Source: Methanothrix harundinacea (GTDB lineage: Archaea; Halobacteriota; Methanosarcinia; Methanotrichales; Methanotrichaceae). From it: 64,000 nucleotides of DNA. Of this stretch, positions 1 to 8,895 are shown piece after piece. The stretch covers positions 1 through 64,000 of the forward strand of contig DAQG01000046.1 in NCBI GenBank assembly GCA_002502785.1, in the 5' to 3' direction. Within the stretch, counting starts at the first letter, position 1. Every line of letters starts with the position of its first letter. The notes under the pieces are model-generated. The model did not search any database. It had not been told where the DNA came from and saw only the letters and a list, made by a program, of their open reading frames with translations. A program made the translations under genes and the position numbers.

Positions 1-108
1 CTTTAGGGTAGGGTAGTTCACGCAAAGGAGGATTTTGGTTCGTACCTTGGAGCGCGTGAAGGATTTTAGAGAATCCTCGGCCAAGTCATACTTATCAGGC
101 TCAGACAT
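1..108 (-). CDS. HTH transcriptional regulator, N-terminal fragment (runs off window edge)
   Basis: A reading frame starts with ATG at 108 and is still open at base 1, giving 36 residues. The stretch SFTRSKVRTKILLCV resembles the first helices of the winged-helix domain in archaeal regulators of the type encoded at 21018 in this window (there SSELRLNILLCL). A TATA-like element (plus-strand ctataag, 131-137) lies about 25 nt before the ATG, so the transcript is probably leaderless. A DNA-binding regulator is likely. Everything beyond the first helices is outside the window, so family and ligand cannot be judged. Confidence 0.55.
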   Translation of the reverse strand, partial: MSEPDKYDLAEDSLKSFTRSKVRTKILLCVNYPTLK

Positions 109-927
109 AATATCGCTATCACATCCTCCACTATAAGTGATAATGTGTTATCGGTTTTGTCTTGTGAAAGCCACCTCTTAGACATAAAGATCTCCTTCAC
201 CGGTACTAGGAGAATAATGTCTATATTGAGGAGTTGCCCTACTATGCAAGGCGTGGAGCTGATAAGATATATATTTATCGATGTCTTCGGACAAAAATTT
301 TTGCCACCACTGTGCTATGAAACTGCGTTTTTACTCTGTATTGGATGCTCTTCTGGGGCGGATGATATCCATCTGTAATGATTCAGAAGAAATATATAAT
401 ATAATCAAAGCGCATTGTAAAACGGCCCGCAAAAAGAATATTGCGATGGTCCATTCCACACTCCAATCTGCGACCCGCAGTGAATAATATTTATTCTTCA
501 GTGGAACGCTCCTGCGGTCTCGCCATCCAAGCTTCCGGCGTTGGATTCTCATCACACCGGCATCAAAATTTTCTACTTAAGCAGGTCTAAGCCGTATTAA
601 ACCTCTCGGAGATCTCATCTATTGCGTCCTAAATATAAAGTCCGGTGAGACGCCGCCCCAAAGGCATGGATAAAACAAGCGTGCAGACTTCATTCACAGT
701 GTCCCTGCCGCAGAATAACTTCGTTGAGGGTAGCCGCTTAGCTGTCCACCCGCAGGTTTAAACGCCATAAAGCGCGTTCAGCCTCTTTAGAGCAGCTCGC
801 AGGTCATCTCGATCTTCGCCAGCGACGATGCAACCCACCTTCGCCCCCTTCTGTCGGGCACCACCAAAATCGGCCTTTTATCGGAAGGATCTAAACTAAA
901 CCTGTGGATTCGATGCAAAAGAAAAGG
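109..927. other. Long intergenic spacer, mostly without recognisable genes
   Basis: Only short, mutually overlapping frames of poor composition occur here, and I accept none as genes. The first 25-30 bases hold the promoter of the regulator to the left. At the right end a 40-codon open stretch on the minus strand (877 down to a stop at 758) has coding-like composition and ends in DLRAALKRLNALYGV, but it has no start codon. It may be the tail of a decayed gene. The rest is AT-rich with no hairpin, repeat array or RNA gene that I could find. Confidence 0.5.
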
Positions 928-999
928 TGCGGCTGCCGGGAATCGAACCCGGGCTACAAGCTTGGGAAGCTCATGTCCTAACCCCTGGACCACAGCCGC
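928..999 (-). tRNA. tRNA-Gly (anticodon CCC)
   Basis: The minus strand folds as a full cloverleaf of 72 nt. The acceptor stem GCGGCTG pairs with CAGCCGC, followed by an A discriminator. The anticodon stem TGAGC/GCTTG holds the loop TTCCCAA, so the anticodon is CCC. The T-arm has the standard TTCGATT loop. No intron is visible and CCA is not encoded. It decodes GGG glycine codons. Confidence 0.95.
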
Positions 1000-1035
1000 T
1001 CAAGCCCTCCATAGTGGGGCCATATCTCATAAAGT

Positions 1036-2205
<1,170 letters not shown>

Positions 2206-2257
2206 TTACGGTATAATTCTTGCCCTGAATCGGATGGGATCGGACCGGTGGAAAAAG

Positions 2258-2268
2258 TGATATATCTT
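2258..2268 (+). promoter_or_regulatory. TATA box of the GDPD gene
   Basis: The element gtgatatatc lies about 25 nt upstream of the ATG at 2288. That spacing predicts transcription starting at or next to the start codon, so a leaderless mRNA, and it favours 2288 over the in-frame ATG at 2270. Confidence 0.5.
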
Positions 2269-2287
2269 CTTGTGGGACCTAATCCTG

Positions 2288-3223
2288 ATGTCAGTTGTCA
2301 TCGGCCACCGCGGTGCAAAGTCTATCGCCCCCGAGAACACTCTGGAGTCGATCCACGCAGCCAAAAGGTGCGGCGCCGATTTTGTGGAGGTGGACGTCCG
2401 CCTCTCGAAAGACGGCTTTTTGGTGGTCATCCACGACGAGGCCGTCGATCGGACCACCGACGGCTCGGGCAGGGTGGAGGAGATGACTTTGGAGGATATC
2501 AAGCGTCTGGACGCCGGCTGCGGAGAGCGGGTTCCGACCCTCGTTGAGGCGATCTCCCTATCAGAGGAACTGGATCTTGGGATCGTGGTCGAGATGAAAG
2601 AGGAGGGGCTCGAAGATCTCGTGGCCCAGGAGCTTGAAGGAAGAAGAGCGATCGTCACCTCCTTTTATCACGCTTCAGTCCGAGAGATCAAGGAGCTGGC
2701 CGACATAAAGACTGGCGTCATTATCTCGTCGCTTCCCATAAACCCGGTTTATCTGGCCCTCTGGGCCAAGGCAGACTCCATATTCCCGAGGATCGTAAGT
2801 CCCAACCTCTTCAAGAAGGCCCATCGGGAGCGGATCGAGGTCTATCCGTGGACTATAAACGATCCTGATCAGGTTCGCTGGTTGAAACGGCTTGGGGCCG
2901 ACGGCATCGTTACTGACGATCCTTGCGGGATCCGAAAGGCTGCCGACGAGCCCGTCACCAACGTGAGAGCTGGCGAGTGTCAGTACTACCCCTGTCATCA
3001 TTTCGAGGGCCAGGACTGCACTCACTGCTTCTGCCCCCTTTACCCCTGCAAAGACCCGAAACTTGGCAAGTTCATCAAGACGAAACGGGGCAAGAGGCTA
3101 TGGAGCTGCGTCGACTGCACCCTCGTTCACAGGCCGACGGTGGCCCGATACCTAAGCGATCATCCCGAAGCCACAGCTGAGGAGCTGAAGAGGGTGGATC
3201 GAAATGGGGCCAGTGCAGGATGA
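2288..3223 (+). CDS. Glycerophosphodiester phosphodiesterase fused to a Cys-rich zinc-binding domain
   Basis: Residues 1 to about 215 form a GDPD TIM barrel. The catalytic HRG and PENT signatures follow the start, and EVDVRLSKDG with VVIHDEAVDRTT supplies the metal-binding acids and second histidine. It should hydrolyse glycerophosphodiesters to glycerol phosphate and an alcohol, probably in lipid headgroup turnover. The last 90 residues hold eight cysteines in the pattern of the small Cys-rich domain family (PF04071-like), including C-T-H-C-F-C and SCVDC. The fusion is the odd point: the tail may bind zinc or a cluster. It is in the cytoplasm, with no signal peptide. The start at 2288 is chosen because it leads directly into VVIGHRG and fits the TATA spacing. 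Confidence 0.85.
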   Translation: MSVVIGHRGAKSIAPENTLESIHAAKRCGADFVEVDVRLSKDGFLVVIHDEAVDRTTDGSGRVEEMTLEDIKRLDAGCGERVPTLVEAISLSEELDLGIVVEMKEEGLEDLVAQELEGRRAIVTSFYHASVREIKELADIKTGVIISSLPINPVYLALWAKADSIFPRIVSPNLFKKAHRERIEVYPWTINDPDQVRWLKRLGADGIVTDDPCGIRKAADEPVTNVRAGECQYYPCHHFEGQDCTHCFCPLYPCKDPKLGKFIKTKRGKRLWSCVDCTLVHRPTVARYLSDHPEATAEELKRVDRNGASAG

Positions 3224-3335
3224 AAAACGCGCATGATGTCTCTTATTGAGGATCGGACCTCTCTCGGACGTTCGCCGCACGATCCGCCCGATAGACGGAA
3301 AGATTTATGCACGTCCGGTGTATAAGGCCAGGATT

Positions 3336-3827
3336 ATGAGAAAGACTCTAGCATTAATGGTTGCAACTCTTGCTCTCTTACAGGCTTGGTCTGTAATAGG
3401 GCAGGAGCTGCAAGATCCCCTCAACCCTAATTCAGAGCTTGAGGCGACTGAAGCCATCACCGACTTCCTGAATGATACTGTTAACGATACGGTGAACGAC
3501 ACGGTTAACGAGACGCTAGTCGATACCAACCTCTCGACTACCAACAGCCAGAATGCGTTCCTTGACTTGCCCGTCAACGCGAGCCTGATCGATACCAACC
3601 TCTCGACTACCGACAGCCAGAGCGCTTTCCTTGGCCTGCCCGTCAACGCGAGCCTGATCGACACCGAACTCGACATGACCGACACGCAAGAGGAGTTCTT
3701 ACTTGACCAGCCAGCCGAGACGACCACGCCTTTCTACCAGAAGCACCAGATGATGGGAAGCGGGTCCAACGACACCTCCGTCCCGGCACCTTCCCTTTAT
3801 AAGAAGCACCAGATGATGGGCACGTGA
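3336..3827 (+). CDS. Secreted repeat protein rich in N-glycosylation sequons
   Basis: I do not recognise a family. The 163-residue product begins MRKTLALMVATLALLQ, a typical signal peptide, so it is probably exported. The mature part is threonine-, asparagine- and aspartate-rich and carries many N-x-S/T sequons (NDT three times, NET, NLS, NAS). A roughly 30-residue unit built on LPVNASLIDT-NLSTTDSQ is repeated two to three times. The C-terminal part has two copies of Y(Q/K)KHQMMG about 25 residues apart, the second at the very end. An in-frame ATG at 3246 is rejected because it would bury the signal peptide. A surface or sheath-associated role is possible but is only inference. Confidence 0.7.
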   Translation: MRKTLALMVATLALLQAWSVIGQELQDPLNPNSELEATEAITDFLNDTVNDTVNDTVNETLVDTNLSTTNSQNAFLDLPVNASLIDTNLSTTDSQSAFLGLPVNASLIDTELDMTDTQEEFLLDQPAETTTPFYQKHQMMGSGSNDTSVPAPSLYKKHQMMGT

Positions 3828-3835
3828 TCTCGCGA

Positions 3836-3861
3836 ACGATAGTGTCGCGATCGAAGGTTGC
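3836..3861. terminator. Inverted repeat between convergent genes
   Basis: TCGCGA at each end of a 9-nt spacer forms a short hairpin just after the secreted-protein stop and before the isomerase stop. No T-tract follows, so a terminator role is only tentative. Confidence 0.3.
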
Positions 3862-3865
3862 AGAG

Positions 3866-4678
3866 TTAACCCCATACCGACTTCAGATGGCGGTCCTCTG
3901 TTCTCAAAACCCTGACCTTGTCCGCCTTTGACAAGGTCCTGGGAAATTTCTTGTCGTCCAGCTCCAGGGTGAGAGGCCCCTTGTATCTGGCATCTCGGAG
4001 AGCTGTCAGGACCTCGTCGACAGATCCGTCGCTTGGGGGAAGGTGTCTGACTCCATTCTTAGTGGCGCTGACGTGGACGTTCAGGATCCGATCTCCAAGG
4101 GCGTCGATGAAGTCCACGGCCCTGGACAAAGGTGGCATTGCGTGGGAGATGTCCAAGGTCATGCCGAGCGGCAGCTCGCCCAAAAATTGATTCATCTCCT
4201 CTGGGTCCGCGCAGATGTTCCAAGGGGCAGGCTCGAGGTTCTCCAGAGCAATGAGTATCCCCCTCTCCTCTGCTCGGTCCAGGCAGACGTCCAGGTACTT
4301 GCGGAACTTCTGCCGTTCGGCCTCCCTCACTTGGCGTTTCGCCGTCCTCTTGCCAGGGTGGATCGTCACGACCTCTGCGCCCAGAAATTCCGCCAGGTCG
4401 ATGGCCCTCAGGGACTCTGCAATAGTCGCCTGGCATACGAGGTCGTTGTAGGATGAGGGATTGAGGTCCATGACGGGGGCGTGAAGGGTCGTTTTTAGCT
4501 TACCAAGCTCCCTTTTGATCTCTTCTGCCTGCTCTTCTCGCCTACCCCCCTCCCAGTACCAGGGGGTCTCGGCCCAGAACTCGATCTCTCCGAGGCCAGC
4601 CTCGGCGATGACATCGGCAATGCCCTCGGGGTCCAGATCCCAGAGGAACATGGATGATACCGATACCCTCGCCATCAT
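3866..4678 (-). CDS. Sugar phosphate isomerase/epimerase-like TIM-barrel protein
   Basis: The 270-residue protein matches the xylose-isomerase-like/AP-endonuclease-2 TIM barrel. It has EIEFWAETP near the N-terminus, HAPVMDLNP, VVTIHPGKR, ALENLEP, TLDISHA and NVHVSATKNG, with the regularly spaced H, E and D residues that bind a divalent metal at the barrel mouth. Substrate cannot be told from sequence; isomerase, epimerase and endonuclease members share this fold. Its start abuts the stop of the 92-residue gene upstream, so the two are surely co-transcribed, probably from the NAC gene. Confidence 0.8.
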   Translation of the reverse strand: MMARVSVSSMFLWDLDPEGIADVIAEAGLGEIEFWAETPWYWEGGRREEQAEEIKRELGKLKTTLHAPVMDLNPSSYNDLVCQATIAESLRAIDLAEFLGAEVVTIHPGKRTAKRQVREAERQKFRKYLDVCLDRAEERGILIALENLEPAPWNICADPEEMNQFLGELPLGMTLDISHAMPPLSRAVDFIDALGDRILNVHVSATKNGVRHLPPSDGSVDEVLTALRDARYKGPLTLELDDKKFPRTLSKADKVRVLRTEDRHLKSVWG

Positions 4679-4957
4679 TCACCGCCTCATGTCTTCTATT
4701 AGCCTCTCGATCCTCTGCAGCCGTTCCATCTGGACCTGCATCCTTCGGAGCAGGACCGGAGGCGCCTGGGTGGGAGCAGTGCACTGGTCGGTCCAGCCAT
4801 CGACGTCTCTCATGACATTCTGAACCATCTTCTCGAACTCCGTCGTGAGCTTTCCTCCCTCTCGAAGCTGCTCGACACCGCCTTTTATGGCCTCCTGTAT
4901 CTGGGCGATGTTAAGCAGCAAGAGGTTCAGTTCAGCCTCTATTCTGGTCTGATCCAA
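4679..4957 (-). CDS. Small hypothetical protein, predicted helical
   Basis: A 92-residue protein without a family I recognise. It looks largely alpha-helical: an N-terminal leucine-rich helix (AELNLLLLNIAQIQEAI) and a C-terminal charged helix (RRMQVQMERLQRIERLIEDM) that could form coiled coils, separated by a proline-containing linker. The start is TTG with GGGAGG seven bases upstream. It lies between the NAC and isomerase genes on the same strand and abuts the latter. A partner-binding adaptor is conceivable, but no function is assigned. Confidence 0.65.
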   Translation of the reverse strand: MDQTRIEAELNLLLLNIAQIQEAIKGGVEQLREGGKLTTEFEKMVQNVMRDVDGWTDQCTAPTQAPPVLLRRMQVQMERLQRIERLIEDMRR

Positions 4958-5098
4958 CTTTAGTCCTCCCGCATTTCCGTCTGATCTGAAGCGTTTTGGT
5001 CGCAGGATCGCCGACAGGTCCTATTTTCATCCTCTGCGGCCAAGGCCTTTTTTTCCTCACTCTTCGGCGAGCGAAGACGGTGAGTTTGGATGCCGCTT

Positions 5099-5452
5099 TC
5101 AGCTCGACCCGAGTTTCACTATCGCCTCAGCAAGATCTCCATTGGCCTCTTTCAGAGCCGCCTTCGCCTCATCGGGACTGCATCCTGTCTGGGCCACCAC
5201 GAGGTCTATGTCGGAATCGGGTATCGATACCTCCCGGGGCCTTTCCTGGGCGGTGCCCACGACCTGATACGACCTGTTGCCCTGGGCGTCCATCACGGTG
5301 ACTGATGCGTCCAAAAAGAAGATCTCCCGGTCTCCCGTCCTGATTATAACTTCTTCAACGTCCTCGATCTCCTCGATGTTGATGCCCATTTGTTTCATCA
5401 TCTGCTTCATCTTCTTGGGGCTTACCCCCTTTCCACCGATGCCTGGGAACAT
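5099..5452 (-). CDS. nac: Archaeal nascent polypeptide-associated complex protein (NAC)
   Basis: A ribosome-associated chaperone that binds emerging polypeptides. The 117-residue product begins MFPGIGGKGVSPKKMKQMMKQMG, the usual archaeal NAC N-terminus with the basic ribosome-binding stretch. The NAC beta-barrel domain follows (VEEVIIRTGDREIFFLDASVTVM), and a C-terminal UBA domain (DIDLVVAQTGCSPDEAKAALKEANGDLAEAI). An in-frame upstream ATG at 5497 would add 15 residues not typical of the family, so 5452 is preferred. Two further genes follow on the same strand. Confidence 0.92.
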   Translation of the reverse strand: MFPGIGGKGVSPKKMKQMMKQMGINIEEIEDVEEVIIRTGDREIFFLDASVTVMDAQGNRSYQVVGTAQERPREVSIPDSDIDLVVAQTGCSPDEAKAALKEANGDLAEAIVKLGSS

Positions 5453-5886
5453 GCTCCAACCAAGGTGTGCCATATTTAGTAAATCTATCTGTGGCATCTC
5501 ATTCCCGAGGTCGGTTCAATCCCATGCCGGAATCGTCTGAAATTTTGAGTTTTAAGTGGTAAGTGTCGTTTCGTCACCAATCTTCGGCCCGCTGGATCTC
5601 GATTTGATAATCTTGAAAAACTGCCTTTACAATAATGGACAATCTGGTGGCGATGTATTCAAAAGCCGGGTCATGGGATTCAAAACGAAGCCGACTTATT
5701 GGAATTATTGATCGAAAAAAGTGGAGAAACTTACTTTATCGTCGCGAAAAATGTGGGTTTTTAGACAGAATTTATATGCTCAATGATAAAGATCGACCTT
5801 AAAAATGGAAAAGGATATATGCAATGCAGTTGCAGCAGGTCTTGTCGAATCTTTCGGCCTGTAAGGTAAAATCGGAGGGAATTAAT
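5453..5886. other. Divergent regulatory spacer between NAC and acetate transporter
   Basis: No gene is seen. On the plus strand a TATA-like gaatttatatgctc (about 5767-5780) would start a transcript near 5797, giving a leader of about 90 nt to the TTG of the transporter. A second candidate, ggatatatgc at 5813, is nearer. The stretch from 5560 to 5760 is AT-rich and unremarkable. Confidence 0.5.
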
Positions 5887-6510
5887 TTGGCCACAGAAAT
5901 GGGTGGAGGAAGGGCGAAGGACATAATGCACCTTGGACCCTTGGACATAAGAGACACAACGTCAAACCCGGCGCCCCTCGGTCTGATGGGCTTCGGCATG
6001 ACCACGGTTCTCTTGAACATGCATAACGCTGGCTGGTTCGGGCTCGGCTCCATGATCCTTGCCATGGGATTGTTCTACGGTGGTATCGCTCAGATCATCG
6101 CCGGGATAATGGAGTGGAAGAAGGGCAACACCTTCGGCACCACGGCCTTTACTTCTTATGGGCTTTTCTGGCTTACGCTGGTATTCTTGTTATTGATGCC
6201 CAAATACGGATGGTGGGACGGCCCTGAGAACAACGCGCTCATCGCCTACTTCTTCATGTGGGGGCTTTTCACCTTCTACATGTTCATAGGCACTCTGAAG
6301 CTGAACAGGATCTTGCAGATCGTCTTCCTCACTCTGACGATTCTCTTCTGGCTCCTGGCCATAAGGGACTACACCGGCAGCGCCACCATCGCCATGATCA
6401 CCGGCTACGAGGGCATTTTCTGCGGCTTTACGGCCATATACGCCGCATGCGCCCAGGTGCTGAACGAGGTATACGGCAAGACCGTCCTGCCGATAGGTCC
6501 GGTCAAGTAG
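5887..6510 (+). CDS. aceP: GPR1/FUN34/YaaH family acetate transporter
   Basis: This is a six-helix membrane protein of the acetate/succinate transporter family (AceP in Methanosarcina, SatP in bacteria). The family signature [23 protein letters not shown] stands before the first helix, and the final helix has [18 protein letters not shown]. Uptake of acetate feeds aceticlastic methanogenesis, which fits a Methanothrix-like host. I place the start at TTG 5887 because GGAGG lies eight bases upstream. The in-frame ATG at 5824 would add 21 residues with no family resemblance and no good Shine-Dalgarno. The next gene follows after 16 nt. Confidence 0.88.
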   Translation: MATEMGGGRAKDIMHLGPLDIRDTTSNPAPLGLMGFGMTTVLLNMHNAGWFGLGSMILAMGLFYGGIAQIIAGIMEWKKGNTFGTTAFTSYGLFWLTLVFLLLMPKYGWWDGPENNALIAYFFMWGLFTFYMFIGTLKLNRILQIVFLTLTILFWLLAIRDYTGSATIAMITGYEGIFCGFTAIYAACAQVLNEVYGKTVLPIGPVK

Positions 6511-6526
6511 CTGGATCGAGTCTGAG

Positions 6527-6817
6527 ATGAATCGAACAGCTTTGAACGTGCTGATCGACGTCATCTCCTTTTTTGCTTTTTTGGCGTCGACTTCATCGGG
6601 CCTGGTTCTCTGGCAGGTTCTGCCCGGCGCTGGGTACGGGTTTCGTGGCGGCCGGACGGTCGTTGCAGAGCAGCTATTTTTAGGTTTATCCCGCCAGGAC
6701 TGGTTGGACCTGCACAATGGGACCAGCCTTCTGCTGGCGGGCCTGATCGTTCTGCACATAGCTATTCACTGGCGCTGGATCAGGAGTCTGGGCAAAAGGG
6801 TTGGAAGATGCCCGTGA
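6527..6817 (+). CDS. DUF4405-like small membrane protein (possible haem b protein)
   Basis: A 96-residue protein with two clear transmembrane helices: near residues 8-30 and 65-85. Histidines stand in the helix contexts DLHNGTS and VLHIAIHW, the arrangement seen in the DUF4405 family, whose members resemble cytochrome b fragments and are thought to bind haem. It lies 16 nt behind the acetate transporter and is probably co-transcribed with it. Whether it takes part in electron transfer or supports the transporter cannot be decided here. Confidence 0.65.
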   Translation: MNRTALNVLIDVISFFAFLASTSSGLVLWQVLPGAGYGFRGGRTVVAEQLFLGLSRQDWLDLHNGTSLLLAGLIVLHIAIHWRWIRSLGKRVGRCP

Positions 6818-6967
6818 CGACCTGCGGTTCTGGCCTTAGGATGATACTATCCCTTTGAAAAGAGATCATCAATCACTACCACCAAAGAACTTTATACACT
6901 GCCGACGCTTATGATAAGTGGTGTATAGGTCATGATGCATTCTGGTGACAGAATTAAAGGCGGTGAT

Positions 6968-7828
6968 ATGCCGACCGACCTGATAGATAAGGTCGACGGC
7001 CTATTCGATCAGTTCATGGGGATCGTGGACAACCTGGTGGAGGAGCGGAAGATTCAGAGGGGAGTCGTCCGGAGCCAGAACCCTAGCAGCATAGTGGCGG
7101 TTTTGGACAAGGCCACACTCTACATCCTGGCCCAGCACCATGCTGGCGCCCTCTCCACCATGTACACCTACCATCCTGATAAGCAGATCTCCGAGCGGAC
7201 GGCCCTCAGCAGCGCTCGGTGGGAGTTCGGGTACGAGGACCCCTTTATGATCGTATTTCCCGCCGTGATCCTCGACGAAAGCGAGAGAGGTAGGCGCGAC
7301 ATCCTCAGGGTGATCGCTCTCGCTCACGTCGAGTCTGAGGTCCAGAGGGCCCTGAACCTCATGAGCTTGATGCAGATCAGGCCCCTATTCGGTCACGCAT
7401 CTTACATCGTGGACGATCGGCTGGCTTCGGTTCTGGTCCCCCTCACCGACGAGGGTGACGACCTATACGACGAGGCCGTAAAGCCCGCCCTAGAGCGGGC
7501 AGGCCTGATCTCTCGGAGGGCTCTGGAGTTCGGCGAAGACGAGGATAAGCTCAAAGCGATCTGGAGGGACTTATGCAGGTCCAGGATGGTGGTGGCCGAC
7601 CTGACTGGCACCGACCCTCTGGTGATGTACGAGCTTGGGATCGCCCACGCCGTCGGCAAAGAGTCTCTGGTCCTCTGCAAGCGTGGCCAGTGTCCCAAGT
7701 TCCCATCACAACTGATCCTGGCAAACTTCCTGGAGTACGATGAGGGCGAAGAAGGGATGGTGGAACTCAGGGCTGAGATGGCCGAAATTCTTCATCAGAT
7801 AATGAACCCGGTGATGGGCTCGGATTGA
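6968..7828 (+). CDS. Protein with a C-terminal TIR/nucleoside deoxyribosyltransferase-like domain
   Basis: The N-terminal 140 residues are unassigned. The C-terminal half reads VLVPLTDEGDDLYDEAVKPALERAG, then VVADLTGTDPLVMYELGIAHAVGK and LVLC. This matches the TIR-like/nucleoside 2-deoxyribosyltransferase-related fold, where the glutamate in the YELG motif (E222 from this start) is the expected catalytic residue for cleaving an N-glycosidic bond. Substrate is unknown. The start at 6968 follows GGCGGTGAT; an in-frame ATG at 6932 is possible. A TATA (ctttatacac, about 6890) stands upstream. It could be a nucleotide-cleaving stress or defence enzyme, which is inference. Confidence 0.65.
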   Translation: MPTDLIDKVDGLFDQFMGIVDNLVEERKIQRGVVRSQNPSSIVAVLDKATLYILAQHHAGALSTMYTYHPDKQISERTALSSARWEFGYEDPFMIVFPAVILDESERGRRDILRVIALAHVESEVQRALNLMSLMQIRPLFGHASYIVDDRLASVLVPLTDEGDDLYDEAVKPALERAGLISRRALEFGEDEDKLKAIWRDLCRSRMVVADLTGTDPLVMYELGIAHAVGKESLVLCKRGQCPKFPSQLILANFLEYDEGEEGMVELRAEMAEILHQIMNPVMGSD

Positions 7829-7915
7829 GCAATCTGAACAAAAGAGTTTGGGCGCGGAAGATCTCGCTCTCGCGCCCGGTCGTCTTTTCTTCTGAGTTTA
7901 TGCCCTCGAAGATGT

Positions 7916-8476
7916 TTAGCAGGATTTCTCCATCTGAAGGTAAACTTTTGCGAACTCGGTGTTCACCTTAACAACTTCATCGTTGAAGCCTTTCAAATTC
8001 TCGGGAATCGGGCCCAGGGCGTCGGCCTTCTCCTGGGTGTCGATGACGGTTCCCGGCGGAACGAAGCTGCCGTCTTTCAATCTGACGCCCACCACCAGGG
8101 CCATGTGGCCTACGAAGCACTTCTTGCCCAGGGTCGATGCGTGGACTACGGCGTTGAAGCCGACGAAGCTCTCGTCTCCGACTTCGAGGGGACCGTGGAC
8201 TACCGCGCCGTGGGCGATGCTCACCCTCCTTCCCAGCCTTATGCTGCTTCCTTCCAGGCCGTGGAAGACCGCGCCGTCCTGGACGTTGCACTCGTCCCCG
8301 ATCGTTATCGGCGTAGCCTCGTCGGCCCTCACTGAGGCCCCTGGGGCGACGTAAACCCTCTCTCCGATCCTGACGTCTCCTATGACTGTTGCAGCCTCGT
8401 CGACGTAAGCGGTGCTGGCGATGGTGGACATCGATTCAGCATTGTTCCAAGAAGTTTTTGGATTGGCTCTGATCAT
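7916..8476 (-). CDS. Gamma-class carbonic anhydrase-like hexapeptide-repeat protein
   Basis: A left-handed beta-helix protein of the Cam/CamH family, built from hexapeptide repeats (VIGDVRIGERVYVAPGASVRAD, ITIGDECNVQDGAVFH). The three zinc/iron histidines are visible in QDGAVFHG, IAHGAV and VVHGP. Unlike the Methanosarcina Cam prototype it has no signal peptide and lacks the acidic loop, so it resembles CamH more and should be cytoplasmic. The C-terminal helix VNTEFAKVYLQ is typical. In acetate-using methanogens carbonic anhydrase helps remove CO2 at the membrane. GGTGAG stands six bases before the start. An internal ATG at 8431 is the alternative start. Confidence 0.85.
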   Translation of the reverse strand: MIRANPKTSWNNAESMSTIASTAYVDEAATVIGDVRIGERVYVAPGASVRADEATPITIGDECNVQDGAVFHGLEGSSIRLGRRVSIAHGAVVHGPLEVGDESFVGFNAVVHASTLGKKCFVGHMALVVGVRLKDGSFVPPGTVIDTQEKADALGPIPENLKGFNDEVVKVNTEFAKVYLQMEKSC

Positions 8477-8895
8477 CCAAACTCACCGACCACTAACTTA
8501 CCTTCTAAGATAAAAGGTATTATCATCAAAAACCGTGACCTTTATCATAATGCAACTTGGTATAAATAAGCCCGTGGCGAACTAAATAATATTAATTGTT
8601 AATTATCTTAACTTCTCTACGTGATGTTAAGGCGATAATGGCTCTCTAATTGCATTATCATCGGGTTTGTAGGCACCTATCAAAAAGCCGATATTTGATA
8701 TGCATAATGTATATTCGGGATAATTGGCGCTAATTTTAAATAGATGCGGAGCACCTAAAAATTAGTCCGTTAAATCTTTGGAACGATATCCTCTGGGAGG
8801 GAGAATAGATCCGGATCGGATTTTTTCAAGGTGGCGTATAGTCTCCAAAACTGTATAAAAATATTAGTTATATCAGCGTTTTGGGTGTGGAACCT
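8477..8895. promoter_or_regulatory. Long divergent regulatory region (carbonic anhydrase / MFS transporter)
   Basis: No gene is seen in over 400 nt. On the plus strand a strong TATA (ggtataaataag, about 8560) and a second (tgtataaaaata, 8853-8863) occur; the second fits transcription from about 8882 for the MFS gene. The octamer ATAATGCA or its complement occurs near 8548, 8652 and 8701. An inverted repeat CTAATTTT (8730-8737) / AAAATTAG (8758-8765) lies between. Together these look like regulator-binding sites, not random AT-rich sequence. Confidence 0.5.

Noticed and set aside
145..555. Three overlapping small frames on both strands
   Set aside because: Poor composition, mutual overlap, no start signals and no recognisable motif.
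787..993. Minus-strand frame of 68 codons
   Set aside because: It runs through the tRNA-Gly gene and has no family resemblance.
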